Assembly: GCA_021234155.1 (NCBI GenBank)
Contig: JAJEKV010000010.1
Span: forward strand, 6,860,871 to 6,924,870
Source of the DNA: Isoetes taiwanensis
Taxonomy: Eukaryota; Streptophyta; Lycopodiopsida; Isoetales; Isoetaceae
Direction of reading: 5' to 3'
DNA length: 64,000 nt
A program made the translations under genes and the position numbers. A model generated the notes under the pieces. It made no database searches, had not been told where the DNA came from, and saw only the letters and a list, made by a program, of their open reading frames with translations. Below are positions 1-9,262 of the stretch, one piece after another (positions within the stretch are counted from its first letter, which is position 1; each line of letters opens with the position of its first letter).

Positions 1-690
1 TTTCTATGCCACTTTTCTTTTCCCCTCTCCCCATCCTTTTCTTGTTCCCCCTTGTCCCTTCCCTTTTCCTCATTTTTCCAACCTTTCACTATTCCCCTTT
101 TCTTGATGCGTTTTTTCCCTTCCCTTTCCCCCTCTTTTTTTTTCCCTTTTCCTATGCCATTTGTCCCTTCCTTTTTCCTCTTTCCTCAACGCTTCTCTTT
201 TCCCCCTTTTCCCATGCTCCTTCCTTTTCCCATGCTTTCTTTCTCCTCCCCTTTTCCATGCTTTTTTTCTCCTTCATTTTCTCCTTTTTTCAATCTTTTC
301 CTCTTTCCCTTTTTTTTTTCATGCCCTTTCCATTTACCTTTTCCACTTTATCTCTTCCTCCTTCCCTCGTGCCCTTTTCCCATGTTCCCTTTCCCTTTTT
401 CGTTTTCCATGCCTTTTTCTCTTCTCTTTTCCCCACCCTTTTCCCTTTTCCTTTTACCCTTTTCCCTTTTCCCCATGCTTTTTTGCCCTTCACATTCTCT
501 CTTTCCACTTCCCTTTTCCTTTTCCCCCTTTTCATTTACCCTTTCCCCTTAAGAGATCGAAGCATGACCAATCACAGTGTTGGTAAGTCGTGCAATAAAT
601 CTAGGCCTTCGAATGCATCCAGATGATCTCGGCCATTCAAATTAGGGCTCGATGCACTACACACTTACGGGATAACATTATAATATAAGA
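1..690 (-). mobile_element. Polypurine Helitron-like element, copy 1 (cut by window edge)
   Basis: The 5' end is seen on the minus strand at 690 as TCTTATATTATAATG, preceded by A (T at 691 on plus), the usual Helitron A|T insertion site. About 130 bp of ordinary sequence follows (560-690, including the complement of GCATCGAGCCCTAATTTG). Beyond it lies a nearly pure polypyrimidine strand (1-550 on plus, purine on minus). The same head and a closely similar purine interior recur in the opposite orientation at 60981. The 3' end with its hairpin lies outside the window. No Rep/helicase is encoded, so the copy would be non-autonomous. The assignment rests on comparison with the two complete copies. 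Confidence 0.65.
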
Positions 691-710
691 TAAGATGAAA
701 GCAAGAGTGT

Positions 711-2093
711 TCATCGTCGAGAACCCTTCACTGATTTGAAGAAGTTCTTCATGTCCTTAAGTCGAAGGCCCTTGCCGACGTTATGCAAGATGTTTCTAGA
801 CGATCCATCTTCGAGAGCTCGAGCCATTTGAGGTGCAGGGAGTGGAGGTGCTGTTGCCGCAACGACCATCAATGGTGCGTCTCTCAAGTGGCCCCTGGCG
901 AAGTCGAGGCTGTGGAGTACCACGGATCTCTTGAAGAGGATAATGTGATCCTTGTTGCCGCTCAACTTGGCATACTGCCCGAAGCCAGAGAGCGCTATGA
1001 GGAGCGCCACGACTTCCTCCCCTCGAGGGCTGAACTCCTTATGAAAGACTATCATCTGCCCTTGGCTGAGGATTGGGAGGTAGTACCGGAGTGCCTTACC
1101 CCTTCCTATGGTCAGCGTGCCTGCGCCCTTCCTTTGAGTCGCTCCACCGTAGGCGTCCAATGCTAAGAGGTCTTCATGGTCTCTCCACATAGTGGTTGCA
1201 CTTTTCAAGTTGATGCTGCTGGATGCCTCCCGCATGCTCCTTGATCGAACCGTTCGGCTAGAGCTTGGGCCCTTCCCTGGTTTGTACAACCTGCTTTGGA
1301 TCTCTTGAAATTCCTCTTCTTGGATGACCGGCTGCTGTTGACGATACATCTTCCTTATGTGTTCATAGGCGGCGATGTCTGACATCGTCTCACCGGCGTA
1401 GGAGTGTCTTTCCGTTACTTCTCTTGGGACCTCCTGATAGGAGTAGTCGATGAAGTCATTTTGCTGTTCTTTTGCAATCAAGCCTAAGAGCTCGTCGATT
1501 CTGAGCCCTTCTTCTTGGCAGTATGGAAGGTTGAGGATGTCATTTGCCAAAATGTATTCCTCCCCTTCGATTACTATTGGTGATAGCGATGTGATGTCGA
1601 TTGGTGGTTCGGTGGCCCACCTAATGTCTTCATCATATCTTGCTATGCGTCTCTCCATTCTTGTTGCCTCCCTGCTCTCCCAATCTGAGTTTTCTTCCCC
1701 GACTTGCTCATAGTCCTGCTCAATCTGCAATGCCCCTACTGTTGTGCCATGGTACACATACTCCGAGGATTTGATCTCCTATATTTGGCTTTGCTCCATT
1801 CTTGTGTTGAGTGGCGCTAGGTCCAAAGGCTGGATCGAAGGCTCCCCCACCTTGTTGACTGTCCTATACTGCATGAATAGAGAGAGAGCCGCGTGTGCCG
1901 AAACATACCTATGAGCTCTACAAGTCATGTAGTCCAGCATGTCCCTCGTCCTATCCCACAGCTGCTCCTTGGCTCTAGATCCCCTCTCTATAGTTTGGCT
2001 CAACGAGTCTAAGGATACCCACTTCCCTCCCCTAGGTGGAAGGCTAACTTTCCAGGGTAAGATCTGCTGGTCATATTGGCAAACTATATCAGT
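711..2093 (-). pseudogene. Unknown acidic-family protein, copy 1, with one in-frame stop
   Basis: One minus-strand frame stays open from the LINE junction (about 2093) to a stop at 711, except for a single TAG at 1779-1781. The part after the TAG is about 350 residues. It shares ordered blocks with the gene at 35575-36865. One block is a region around DDF/NDFID with acidic surroundings. The other contains G-R-G/D-x-A, then a Y, then [GQ]xx[IV]VFH and a Y/FSPxG[EP]EE motif, followed by a Leu-rich stretch. The middle carries a Ser-rich segment in both. No known domain is recognised and the function is unknown. The start lies upstream of the LINE insertion: sequence past 8702 continues the frame for roughly 30 codons. 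A multicopy mobile-element gene (gag-like) is as likely as a host gene. Confidence 0.5.
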
Positions 2094-2101
2094 GTAGTAA
2101 G
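2094..2101 (+). repeat. LINE target-site duplication, 5' copy
   Basis: GTAGTAAG here is repeated directly after the poly(A) tract at 8702-8709. If these are the target duplication, the LINE runs 2102-8701. Eight bases is short for a LINE, so the exact 5' end is tentative, but the minus-strand reading frame outside the element rejoins across this site. Confidence 0.5.
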
Positions 2102-2567
2102 GGGTCCTAGGCGATGGGGATGACGAGGCGCTTGACGAGGCGCTTGACCTGGCGCCTTGGGAATCCGCCGGGGTGCTCGATCGATGAGGCAGAGGCCATC
2201 ACCTCTGCTATTCTCTAGAGCTTAACCTCTGGCCTAACCCTGTCACCTCAAGCTAATCTCATCATTAAGCTGTGGGTTGCAGAAGCTAGGAGCAGTAGAT
2301 CTTCAGTAGGACTTTTTAGATTTAGACCTTGCAGAGATTCAGATGTGTTGTGTGTGATCTCCTTCTCAGAGGAGGGAAAAATTCTCACTCGGGACCTTAA
2401 TTTCTCTGGCTTTCTTGAAATAGTAGTGAGAAATCACAGTTTCTTGGAAAATTTGCTGATCTTGGACTCAGATCCTCAAGTCATCAAGCTCTGTTGTACT
2501 ATTTTCTACCTCCAGACTCGCCAAGAACTTTGTCTAAGCCCCGAAATCGACCTTCTTGTACTCCAAA

Positions 2568-4536
2568 ATGAGACCTAAGAAAACCCTTCTTAAGGGGGAA
2601 TCCTCTCGCCAACACAGGTGGGAAGACGAGGAAGATCACAAAACTCTAGACCAAGATAATAAAAACTGGAGGATCATCCTTACTCTGGAGAAAGAAGACG
2701 ACCAGGCATGGAAATTGATGAAAGAGCTTACTGTATCCTTTGATATCATCAGGGATCAACAGAAAGCAGCAGCAGAATGCATGGGAATCAAGAACGAAGG
2801 CCTTCTTGCTGCATGTCAAGAGGAAATTACAAGATTGGAGAAACAATATGCTGAGGGGAAAGCGGGGGATCGAGACCTTGTGTGGAACATGATCAAGAAA
2901 CTCCAGGAGTTAGACCTTCTCCTTTATCGGATGATCAGACTGAAGGCAGGACATTCCAAGGAAGATTGCTGCAGTTTGAAAAATCAAGCCTTTAAGAAGA
3001 GCATGACCGAATTGTTGCAAAAAACTAAAGACTTGGCAGAAGATCTGGAATTGTTGGGGTGGAATTCCAAGGCCTCTTTTCGACTGGTACGAGTCTGGAG
3101 AAGCTGCTGATGATCATGAAATCATAAAATTCAGGGAAGCATTTAAGGATGACCTTTCTCTTCTGGCTGCTACTGAACTTAAGAATGTGGAGGTGAGACA
3201 CAACACTATCATGCACGAGCTGACACCTACAAAGGAATGCACCATTTGTGATTCAAATGGATACTTCAATCCTCGTGATGCTGCTGAGTGTGGATGCCCG
3301 AACTGCCAAAAGATTGTAAACCTCAACTTGGATAAGCAGTCAACAAAGATTTCAGATTTCAAGCTCAAGTCAAAGATTCCTACCCTGGGCAAGTATGACA
3401 AAATTAATGGTACGCTTCCCTCTTTCAAAAATGTTCTTCTTAATTCTTCTATAGGGAAGTGTCCTTTAGGTAATATGGAGGGTAAGGATTTTGTTAAAAG
3501 CTCATGTGTTGACCTTCATGCTATTCATGATAAAGAAGCTTATGTAAAATACTCTTCCCAGGGTATTTTGGTTCATTTTCCTAAAAACTGTCCTCAGATC
3601 TATGATGTTAAGAACTGGATCAACAAGATCATTAACATTCCTATTCTTTCCATCTTAAAGATGGATTCCAGAACCTTCCAAATTATTTGCAGGGATAGTA
3701 ATCATGTGAAGTATATTCTGACCAGAAAAAATAATTTCATTGCTAATTGCCCTGCATACCTTATGAAATGGAATCCTCTTTACATTCCAGGAGACTTCTC
3801 CACCATTGCCACCACAACCTGGGTGTCTTGCCCGAATTTGCCTCCATTATTTTGGACAAATAACCACCTTAAGGCAATTGGTGAATGTCTGGGGGAAGTT
3901 ATTCACATATCCATCCCCCAAACTGATTTTCCTTCCATTTGTATTATGAAGGAAATTAATTCCAAATGGGAGAAGTTTATTGGTTCAAGAATTGATGAGG
4001 ACTCCTTTCTGGATATCAAGATCAGTTACTCTAAAACCCCTATTATTGAGCCTAAAAAGGATAATTTGAGTTCCAAGGGGAAAGATCCTATGTTTCATAC
4101 TCAAGGTAAAAAGGAATGGATCCCTAAGAAGGATCTGAAAAAGAATCATAATCTTGAGAAAGGTGAATGCAGCAAAGTGAAGGTAATTGTTCCAGCCCAA
4201 CTTTGCATTCCCTGGAAAGATCAGAAAAGTAATAATAAGGTCAGCAGCAATGTGATCATTGAAGAAATTATTGAAGACATTGACATCTCTGATCTAAATA
4301 AAAGTCTAGATTCAAATATTCAGCGTGATGATCCCTATGAGAGTGATAACTCTGGATTATCAGAGCAGGCTTATCTTGAATATATTATTGACAAAGACCT
4401 GCAAAGAGAAGAAAGACATCATCCATGGCAAATTGTTTCTTATCATAGAAAAAAGAAAAAAAGCAAAAATCAGACCCCTGAGCCATCGAGAAGGAGCTCA
4501 AGGAAATCTAAAAAAACTGATTTCTATGGATACTGA
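2568..4536 (+). CDS. LINE ORF1 nucleic-acid-binding protein (frameshifted)
   Basis: ORF1 is read in two frames. The first part starts at ATG 2568 and stops at 3110. It is highly charged, with predicted helical, coiled-coil-like character and a Lys/Glu-rich middle. The second part is open from about 3060 to 4536 in the next frame. It contains CTIC...CGCPNC (a zinc-binding cysteine set near 3240-3310) and then a DUF4283-type region: a W-NP pattern, VSCPNLPP, W and IGECLG at about 3760-3900. It ends in a basic Lys/Ser-rich tail. DUF4283 is typical of plant LINE ORF1 proteins, which bind the element RNA. The two parts probably formed one protein of about 650 residues before a 1-nt indel near 3060-3110; programmed frameshifting is an alternative. 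The stop overlaps the ORF2 start. Confidence 0.75.
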
Positions 4537-7500
4537 TCTTAGATGTGTAACCTGGAATCTTCAAGGCATCAATTCTAATGTTAAAAGAGATAGATTAAAG
4601 GTTTGTCTTTCTACTATAAAAGCTGACATATTTTTCTTTCAGGAACATAAGCTTCATGATGAGGATTTCGAAAAATTAATTTCCTTTGCTTTGCCTTCTA
4701 ATTTTAAGCTTTGGGCTTTAAAAGCTAACAACTCTTCTGCAGGCATTTCAATAGCTTGGAGTGAAAGTCTCAATATTTCTAACATTCAAATGATGAATGC
4801 TAGCTGTGGCAGGTGGCAGATTCTCCATGGGGACATTAAACTCAAAAAGTTTGCTTTTGTCAATATTTATGCCCAGCATCAGCCTAGTGAAAGGAGCTCC
4901 ATGTGGAATTGTATCAGAAACAGTCTGGATAGGATCCCTTATGATAATTGCATTATGGCAGGTGACTTTAACATGGTCACTCATGATTTTATGAGAAGCA
5001 TCAATTTCAGGCCTCTCACTAATCAAGAAGCAAATTCTTGGAATCATCTTCTATCAAGCCATGATCTCAAGCTTGCTAGAACTCAGGCCAATTCCTTCAG
5101 CTGGTCCAATCATAGAGCTAATGACCCAATTCTTTGTATGCATGATAGATTCTATGTAAGTGAGCACATTTGGCATAGCTGTGACAGAGTGTCTAATCTT
5201 AATGGCTTTACCATTTCTGATCATTTCCCCCAGCTCATTCAAATTAATGGTAATCCCAATATTAACAGGAGGAATTCTTTCTTTAAGCTGAATGTTTCTC
5301 TGCTCCAGCATGAAAGTTTTCTTCAAGAGTTCGGGATAATTTATAATAGTATCCCCAAGCCCAATACTCATTTGGGATGGATGAATTGGTGGGTTCTCAC
5401 TTCCAAGAGCATCAAAAAATGTCTCAAGAATTGGAACAAGCAGATTCACATCCAAGGTAAGAAATATCTTGAAGATCTTAGAGCTGAGCTTCAGTCTAGT
5501 CCTCAAGAGCATCAAGATGAAATCAAGCTGAAAATTGAAAAAGAGGAAATCAAGATTGCTAAAGGTTGGCAGCTTAAGGCCAAAATTAGAGAACTCAAGG
5601 ATGATGAAAGATCCAACTCCAAGTATTTCTTCATCAAAGCTAAGAGCAAAGCAAAAAGAAATCACATTTATAGTATTCAAGCTGAAGGTATGACTGTTTC
5701 TGAAGACATTGACCTCAAAAAGACTGCTACAAATCATTTTGTTAAGATTATGGGTACTAACCATGATTTTCCTGAAGCTGATATGGATGAGTTCATTCAC
5801 ATGCAAAATGTTATTCTAGATCATCATAATGACACTTTGATAGCTCCTTTTACCAAAGAGGAACTCTTTACAAGTGTCTCAGGTATGGAAAATGGTAAGA
5901 CACCAGGGCCAGATGGCCTTCCTGCTGAATTTTTTAAAAAGACTTGGGACATTATTGGTTCTGACATCACTAATCTGTGTAATGAGTTTTTGATGCTTAG
6001 ATCCATGGACTGCAGGATCAATACGAGTCTCATCACCCTTATCCCCAAGATAGAAGAGCCTACTACCTTTTCTGATTACAGACCTATTTCCCTCACAAAT
6101 GTGGTGTATAAAATCATTTCTGCCACCATTGCCTCCAGATTGAAGCAGATCCTTAATATGGTCATCTCCAACAACCAATCAGCTTATCTTAAGGATAGAT
6201 TTATCTTGGACAATGTAGTAATGGCCAACATTGGTATGAATTGGGCTAAGGAAACCAAGCAAAATATTGGCCTGCTCAAGTTAGATATTACCAAAGCTTT
6301 TGATACAGTTTTTTGGAATTTTTTAATCAAATGCTGTCATAAAATGGGATTTTCTCATGATGTTACCAGCATGTTCTTAGCCATTCTAAAGAATTCCAGA
6401 TCTTCTGTCCTTATCAATGGTGAGTGCAGTCCATTCTTCGAGATCAAAAGAGGGGTGAAACAAGGCTGTCCTTTGGCTCCTTTCCTTTTCCTCATAGTTA
6501 TGGAAGCTTTGAGTAGGGCCCTCAAGAAATCTGAAAACGATGGAAAAATTAATGGCTTGAAGCTCCCAGACAATCAGGTATTTCTTAATGCTCATTTTGC
6601 AGATGACACTTTTCTTTTTTTCAAAATGGAGGAGGCCTCAATCATCAATGCCCAAGAGCTGCTTCATAAGTTTGGTAACACTTCTGGATGTAAGATCAAC
6701 CCTACCAAGTCAAAGTTGATGTCATATAATCAGGTAACATGGCAGAATTCTGCTCACAATTTTGGCTGTGAGTATCTCTCTTCCACCACTAAATCTAAGA
6801 TTCTAGGCATTCCTTTTGCTTTGAGAAGTAATGCTAGTGAGCTCTGGGGGGATATCATTGAAAAATTCAATAGAAAAGCTGATTTGTTAAATAGTAAGTC
6901 TCTTTCCAAAAATGGCAGAGCTATTTTGGCTAATTCTATTATTTCTGCCTCCCATGTTTATCAATCATCCATTCTTCTAGCTCCTAAAAAAGTTACCTCC
7001 AAACTCCAGAGTATTCTAGGCAGATTTATTTCTAATGGAGGTACTAGAAGAACCTGGATTCCTATTGCCATGAAAGAATGTCTGAAAAGCAAGAAAAATG
7101 GAGGGTTGGGTATTATTGACATTGAAAAGCAGAGTATGGCCCTGGCTGCCAAGTATATCTACAGAGCTGGCTTCAACAAGATCAATCATCCTGTGTCTTG
7201 TCTTATCAGACATTACTTGCTTAAATGCAAACCCTTTGGCTGGAGAAATGTTAAGATGCATTTGCCAGACAGTCTTTTCTTTGATTTCAAAGTCCCAAAT
7301 AATACTCCTGGAATCATAAAGAAATGGATCAAGGCTTGGAAGATTGGTTGCAAGATGTATAGCTGGAAGGAAGGGTTGTCTAAAGATCAATCCATTTTCT
7401 GGAACCCTTCTCTTATTTTGAATAATCCTAATATGTGTTTGGCTATGAATTTTCCTATTCAATGCAGAAAATGGTCAGACAGAGGTATCACTCATATTTC

Positions 7501-8176
7501 TCACCTTTTTAATGATCAGGGGATAATCGAGTTTCATGATTCTGTTTTGGCTGACTTGGATGAGGAAAATGAGATGCTATATAATGCTATTAAGGTCTGC
7601 TTAAGTCTGGGTACTTGGCACAATGAAGATATCCGATGGCATCACAGGGGGAAATTTCTCTACAAAGTTAGTCTGATCTACAAGTTTCTCACAAGAGGTT
7701 ATGCCATGACCTTACATTTAAAGTGGGATATATCTGCAGATAGGTGTTCAGCCAATCTGAGATTTATGTGGAATTCCCCAATTAACCCCAGGATTAAATC
7801 CTTCATTTGGCAGCTATGGCATAAGGCTCTTGCCACTAACTATAAGAGGTTCAGATTGAATATAACCTTCTCTAATTTGTGTGAAAGATGTTTGCAGGAG
7901 CAAGAAGATGAAGATCACCTCTTTAGAAATTGCCTTTGGTCTGAATGGGTTCTTGAACTGGCAGCTATTGAGTTTAACATTCCACACCTTTCTGAAACTG
8001 CCTTGGTGGATTTTATCTTTCCTCATCAACCCAGAGATTGGAGAATTTATATCCTCCTTTGGAGGATGTGGAAGGCTAGAAACTCTCTCATCTTTAAAGA
8101 GGAGATTGTGTGGCCCAAGACTGTCATTGAACAGTCAAAATTCGATATAAAATGGATTAATGAAGTACTTGGGTAA
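4526..8176 (+). CDS. LINE ORF2: endonuclease-reverse transcriptase
   Basis: I chose ATG 4526 because the apurinic-type endonuclease domain begins right after it: VTWNLQGINS, FFQEHKL, a CIMAGDFNMV motif and an ISDHFP motif, residues ~5-235. The reverse transcriptase follows: GKTPGPDGLPAEFFK, ITLIPK, DYRPISLTN, LDITKAFDTV, RGVKQGCPLAPFLF and the catalytic FADD, residues ~450-740. The C-terminus holds the zf-RVT segment (F-x-WNSPINPRIKSF-W, then C-E-R-C with later H and C, near 7770-7950). No RNase H domain is evident. The protein nicks target DNA and copies the element RNA by target-primed reverse transcription. The frame is intact over 1,216 codons and key Asp residues are present, so the product may be active. 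Confidence 0.92.
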   Translation: MDTDLRCVTWNLQGINSNVKRDRLKVCLSTIKADIFFFQEHKLHDEDFEKLISFALPSNFKLWALKANNSSAGISIAWSESLNISNIQMMNASCGRWQILHGDIKLKKFAFVNIYAQHQPSERSSMWNCIRNSLDRIPYDNCIMAGDFNMVTHDFMRSINFRPLTNQEANSWNHLLSSHDLKLARTQANSFSWSNHRANDPILCMHDRFYVSEHIWHSCDRVSNLNGFTISDHFPQLIQINGNPNINRRNSFFKLNVSLLQHESFLQEFGIIYNSIPKPNTHLGWMNWWVLTSKSIKKCLKNWNKQIHIQGKKYLEDLRAELQSSPQEHQDEIKLKIEKEEIKIAKGWQLKAKIRELKDDERSNSKYFFIKAKSKAKRNHIYSIQAEGMTVSEDIDLKKTATNHFVKIMGTNHDFPEADMDEFIHMQNVILDHHNDTLIAPFTKEELFTSVSGMENGKTPGPDGLPAEFFKKTWDIIGSDITNLCNEFLMLRSMDCRINTSLITLIPKIEEPTTFSDYRPISLTNVVYKIISATIASRLKQILNMVISNNQSAYLKDRFILDNVVMANIGMNWAKETKQNIGLLKLDITKAFDTVFWNFLIKCCHKMGFSHDVTSMFLAILKNSRSSVLINGECSPFFEIKRGVKQGCPLAPFLFLIVMEALSRALKKSENDGKINGLKLPDNQVFLNAHFADDTFLFFKMEEASIINAQELLHKFGNTSGCKINPTKSKLMSYNQVTWQNSAHNFGCEYLSSTTKSKILGIPFALRSNASELWGDIIEKFNRKADLLNSKSLSKNGRAILANSIISASHVYQSSILLAPKKVTSKLQSILGRFISNGGTRRTWIPIAMKECLKSKKNGGLGIIDIEKQSMALAAKYIYRAGFNKINHPVSCLIRHYLLKCKPFGWRNVKMHLPDSLFFDFKVPNNTPGIIKKWIKAWKIGCKMYSWKEGLSKDQSIFWNPSLILNNPNMCLAMNFPIQCRKWSDRGITHISHLFNDQGIIEFHDSVLADLDEENEMLYNAIKVCLSLGTWHNEDIRWHHRGKFLYKVSLIYKFLTRGYAMTLHLKWDISADRCSANLRFMWNSPINPRIKSFIWQLWHKALATNYKRFRLNITFSNLCERCLQEQEDEDHLFRNCLWSEWVLELAAIEFNIPHLSETALVDFIFPHQPRDWRIYILLWRMWKARNSLIFKEEIVWPKTVIEQSKFDIKWINEVLG

Positions 8177-8477
8177 CTTATATATTTCTTTGTGCTTTTC
8201 AGGAAATATTTTGGTGGGACAAAAGAAGTTAGGATGGGACCGGATCAATTTGATGATCAATGCAATATGGCTTGATCAGTTTGGAGCCAACCCTACAATA
8301 TATCACGGAGATAACTGCCGATGCGACTGTTCTTGCTGCCAGAATTATGACTACAGAAGACTGCTAATTTGTGAGGCCGTGGATCTTACTGGGCGTTTCA
8401 ACCCAGCAAAATTCCACACATGCAACTGTCTGTATTGCCAATTCTGCTCGACTTCCAGAGGATTAGGGCGAAAATAG
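8160..8477 (+). CDS. Cys-rich ORF in the LINE 3' region
   Basis: A 105-residue frame overlaps the end of ORF2 by 17 bp in a different frame. Its centre and end are cysteine-rich: CRCDCSCC, then CNCLYCQFC near the C-terminus, plus a His. This could bind metal. It lies inside the LINE, in the region usually called the 3' UTR. I do not recognise a family. It may be chance, an ORF3, or the remnant of a 3' transduced sequence; a polypyrimidine tract ending in TTTTCAG (about 8192-8202) could act as a splice acceptor. Confidence 0.3.
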   Translation: MKYLGNLYISLCFSGNILVGQKKLGWDRINLMINAIWLDQFGANPTIYHGDNCRCDCSCCQNYDYRRLLICEAVDLTGRFNPAKFHTCNCLYCQFCSTSRGLGRK

Positions 8478-8701
8478 TGCCCATATGGGATAATTCCGAC
8501 CATCGAACTTGATGCCTTTTTTTTCTACATGGTGAATGCATGCCTATAATATATGCATTCCTTGATACTCATAGTCACCTTTTATAGTCACTTTTTTGAG
8601 ACTTAGAGAATGCATATATATAATATTTGCATTCTCGAAATTTTTGTACCTACTCTTTCTATATTAATATATACACTAAGCCTTCAATAAAAAAAAAAAA
8701 A
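8478..8701 (+). other. LINE 3' UTR hairpins and poly(A) tail
   Basis: Two AT-rich hairpins with GAATGCAT stems lie at about 8532-8558 and 8606-8636, and a 13-base A tract at 8689-8701 follows. Stem-loops near the 3' end can be recognised by the LINE reverse transcriptase in some families; that role here is inferred. Confidence 0.5.
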
Positions 8702-8709
8702 GTAGTAAG
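8702..8709 (+). repeat. LINE target-site duplication, 3' copy
   Basis: GTAGTAAG immediately after the A tract matches 2094-2101. Confidence 0.5.
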
Positions 8710-8769
8710 TAGTCAGAGTTGCATGAATGGCAGATTGTTGGGTCAAATTTGGGCAATCCTGGTCAAACT

Positions 8770-9262
8770 TCGTTGACTCGAGTCACGTCACGCGAAAGGG
8801 GTCTGCGTCGCGAACGCAGAGGCATTTGGCGCGGAGTGACCCGGGTCGGTCGATTTCTAAGAAAACAAAACTTCTCTAAGGGTTGTAAGATGCTAATTTG
8901 CCTAATTGGATCAATTCTAAACTAACTAGGAACTTATCTCATGCTGATTGGACATCTAAAAGTGCAATTTCAAGTGACTCGGGTCACTTCGCGCGAAAGG
9001 GGTCTGTGTCGCGAACGCAGGGGTGTTTGGCACGGAGTGATCCGAGTGGGCCGATTTTAGCTATTTTTGGATATTTTAGGCAAAAATTAAGTGCTAAACT
9101 AGGTTTCTAGGCAAATTCTAAGTATTCTAACATCTTTTTGCACTAAAATCAGATCAAATTTGCCACCAAATCGAGTGACTCGGGTCACTTCACGCGAAAG
9201 GGGTCTGCGTCGCGAAGGCAGGGGCATTTGGCGCGGAGTGACCCGAGTGGGCCAATTTCGAG
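8770..9262 (+). repeat. Three ~83-bp cruciform repeats at ~200-bp period
   Basis: Units start near 8772, 8973 and 9176. Each begins with a GACTCGGGTCAC-like arm and ends with the inverted arm GAGTGACCCGAGT. Inside each unit is a second, nested hairpin (CTGCGT, short loop, ACGCAG; the third unit has GAAGGCAG). The units are GC-rich and alternate with ~120 bp of unrelated AT-rich sequence. The arms of a unit can pair over 12-14 bp. I do not know this family; it could be a tandemly amplified hairpin element. Confidence 0.75.

Larger units (their letters stand above)
2102..8701 (+). mobile_element. Full-length L1-type LINE retrotransposon
   Basis: Order seen: roughly 470-bp 5' leader, ORF1 (2568-4536), ORF2 (4526-8176) overlapping by 11 bp, a 3' region with hairpins, and a poly(A) tract at 8689-8701, bounded by 8-bp direct repeats. 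ORF2 has endonuclease, reverse transcriptase and zf-RVT regions, the plan of plant L1-clade elements. It sits in the opposite orientation inside the unknown gene at 711-2093. ORF2 has no stop, so the insertion is relatively young compared with the surrounding gypsy remains, although ORF1 carries a frameshift. Confidence 0.85.

Noticed and set aside
6-626. Long plus-strand frames rich in Phe, Pro, Leu and Ser
   Set aside because: Translation of a polypyrimidine tract; all three frames are open and equally biased, and the same text appears in the inverted copy at 61041-61604.
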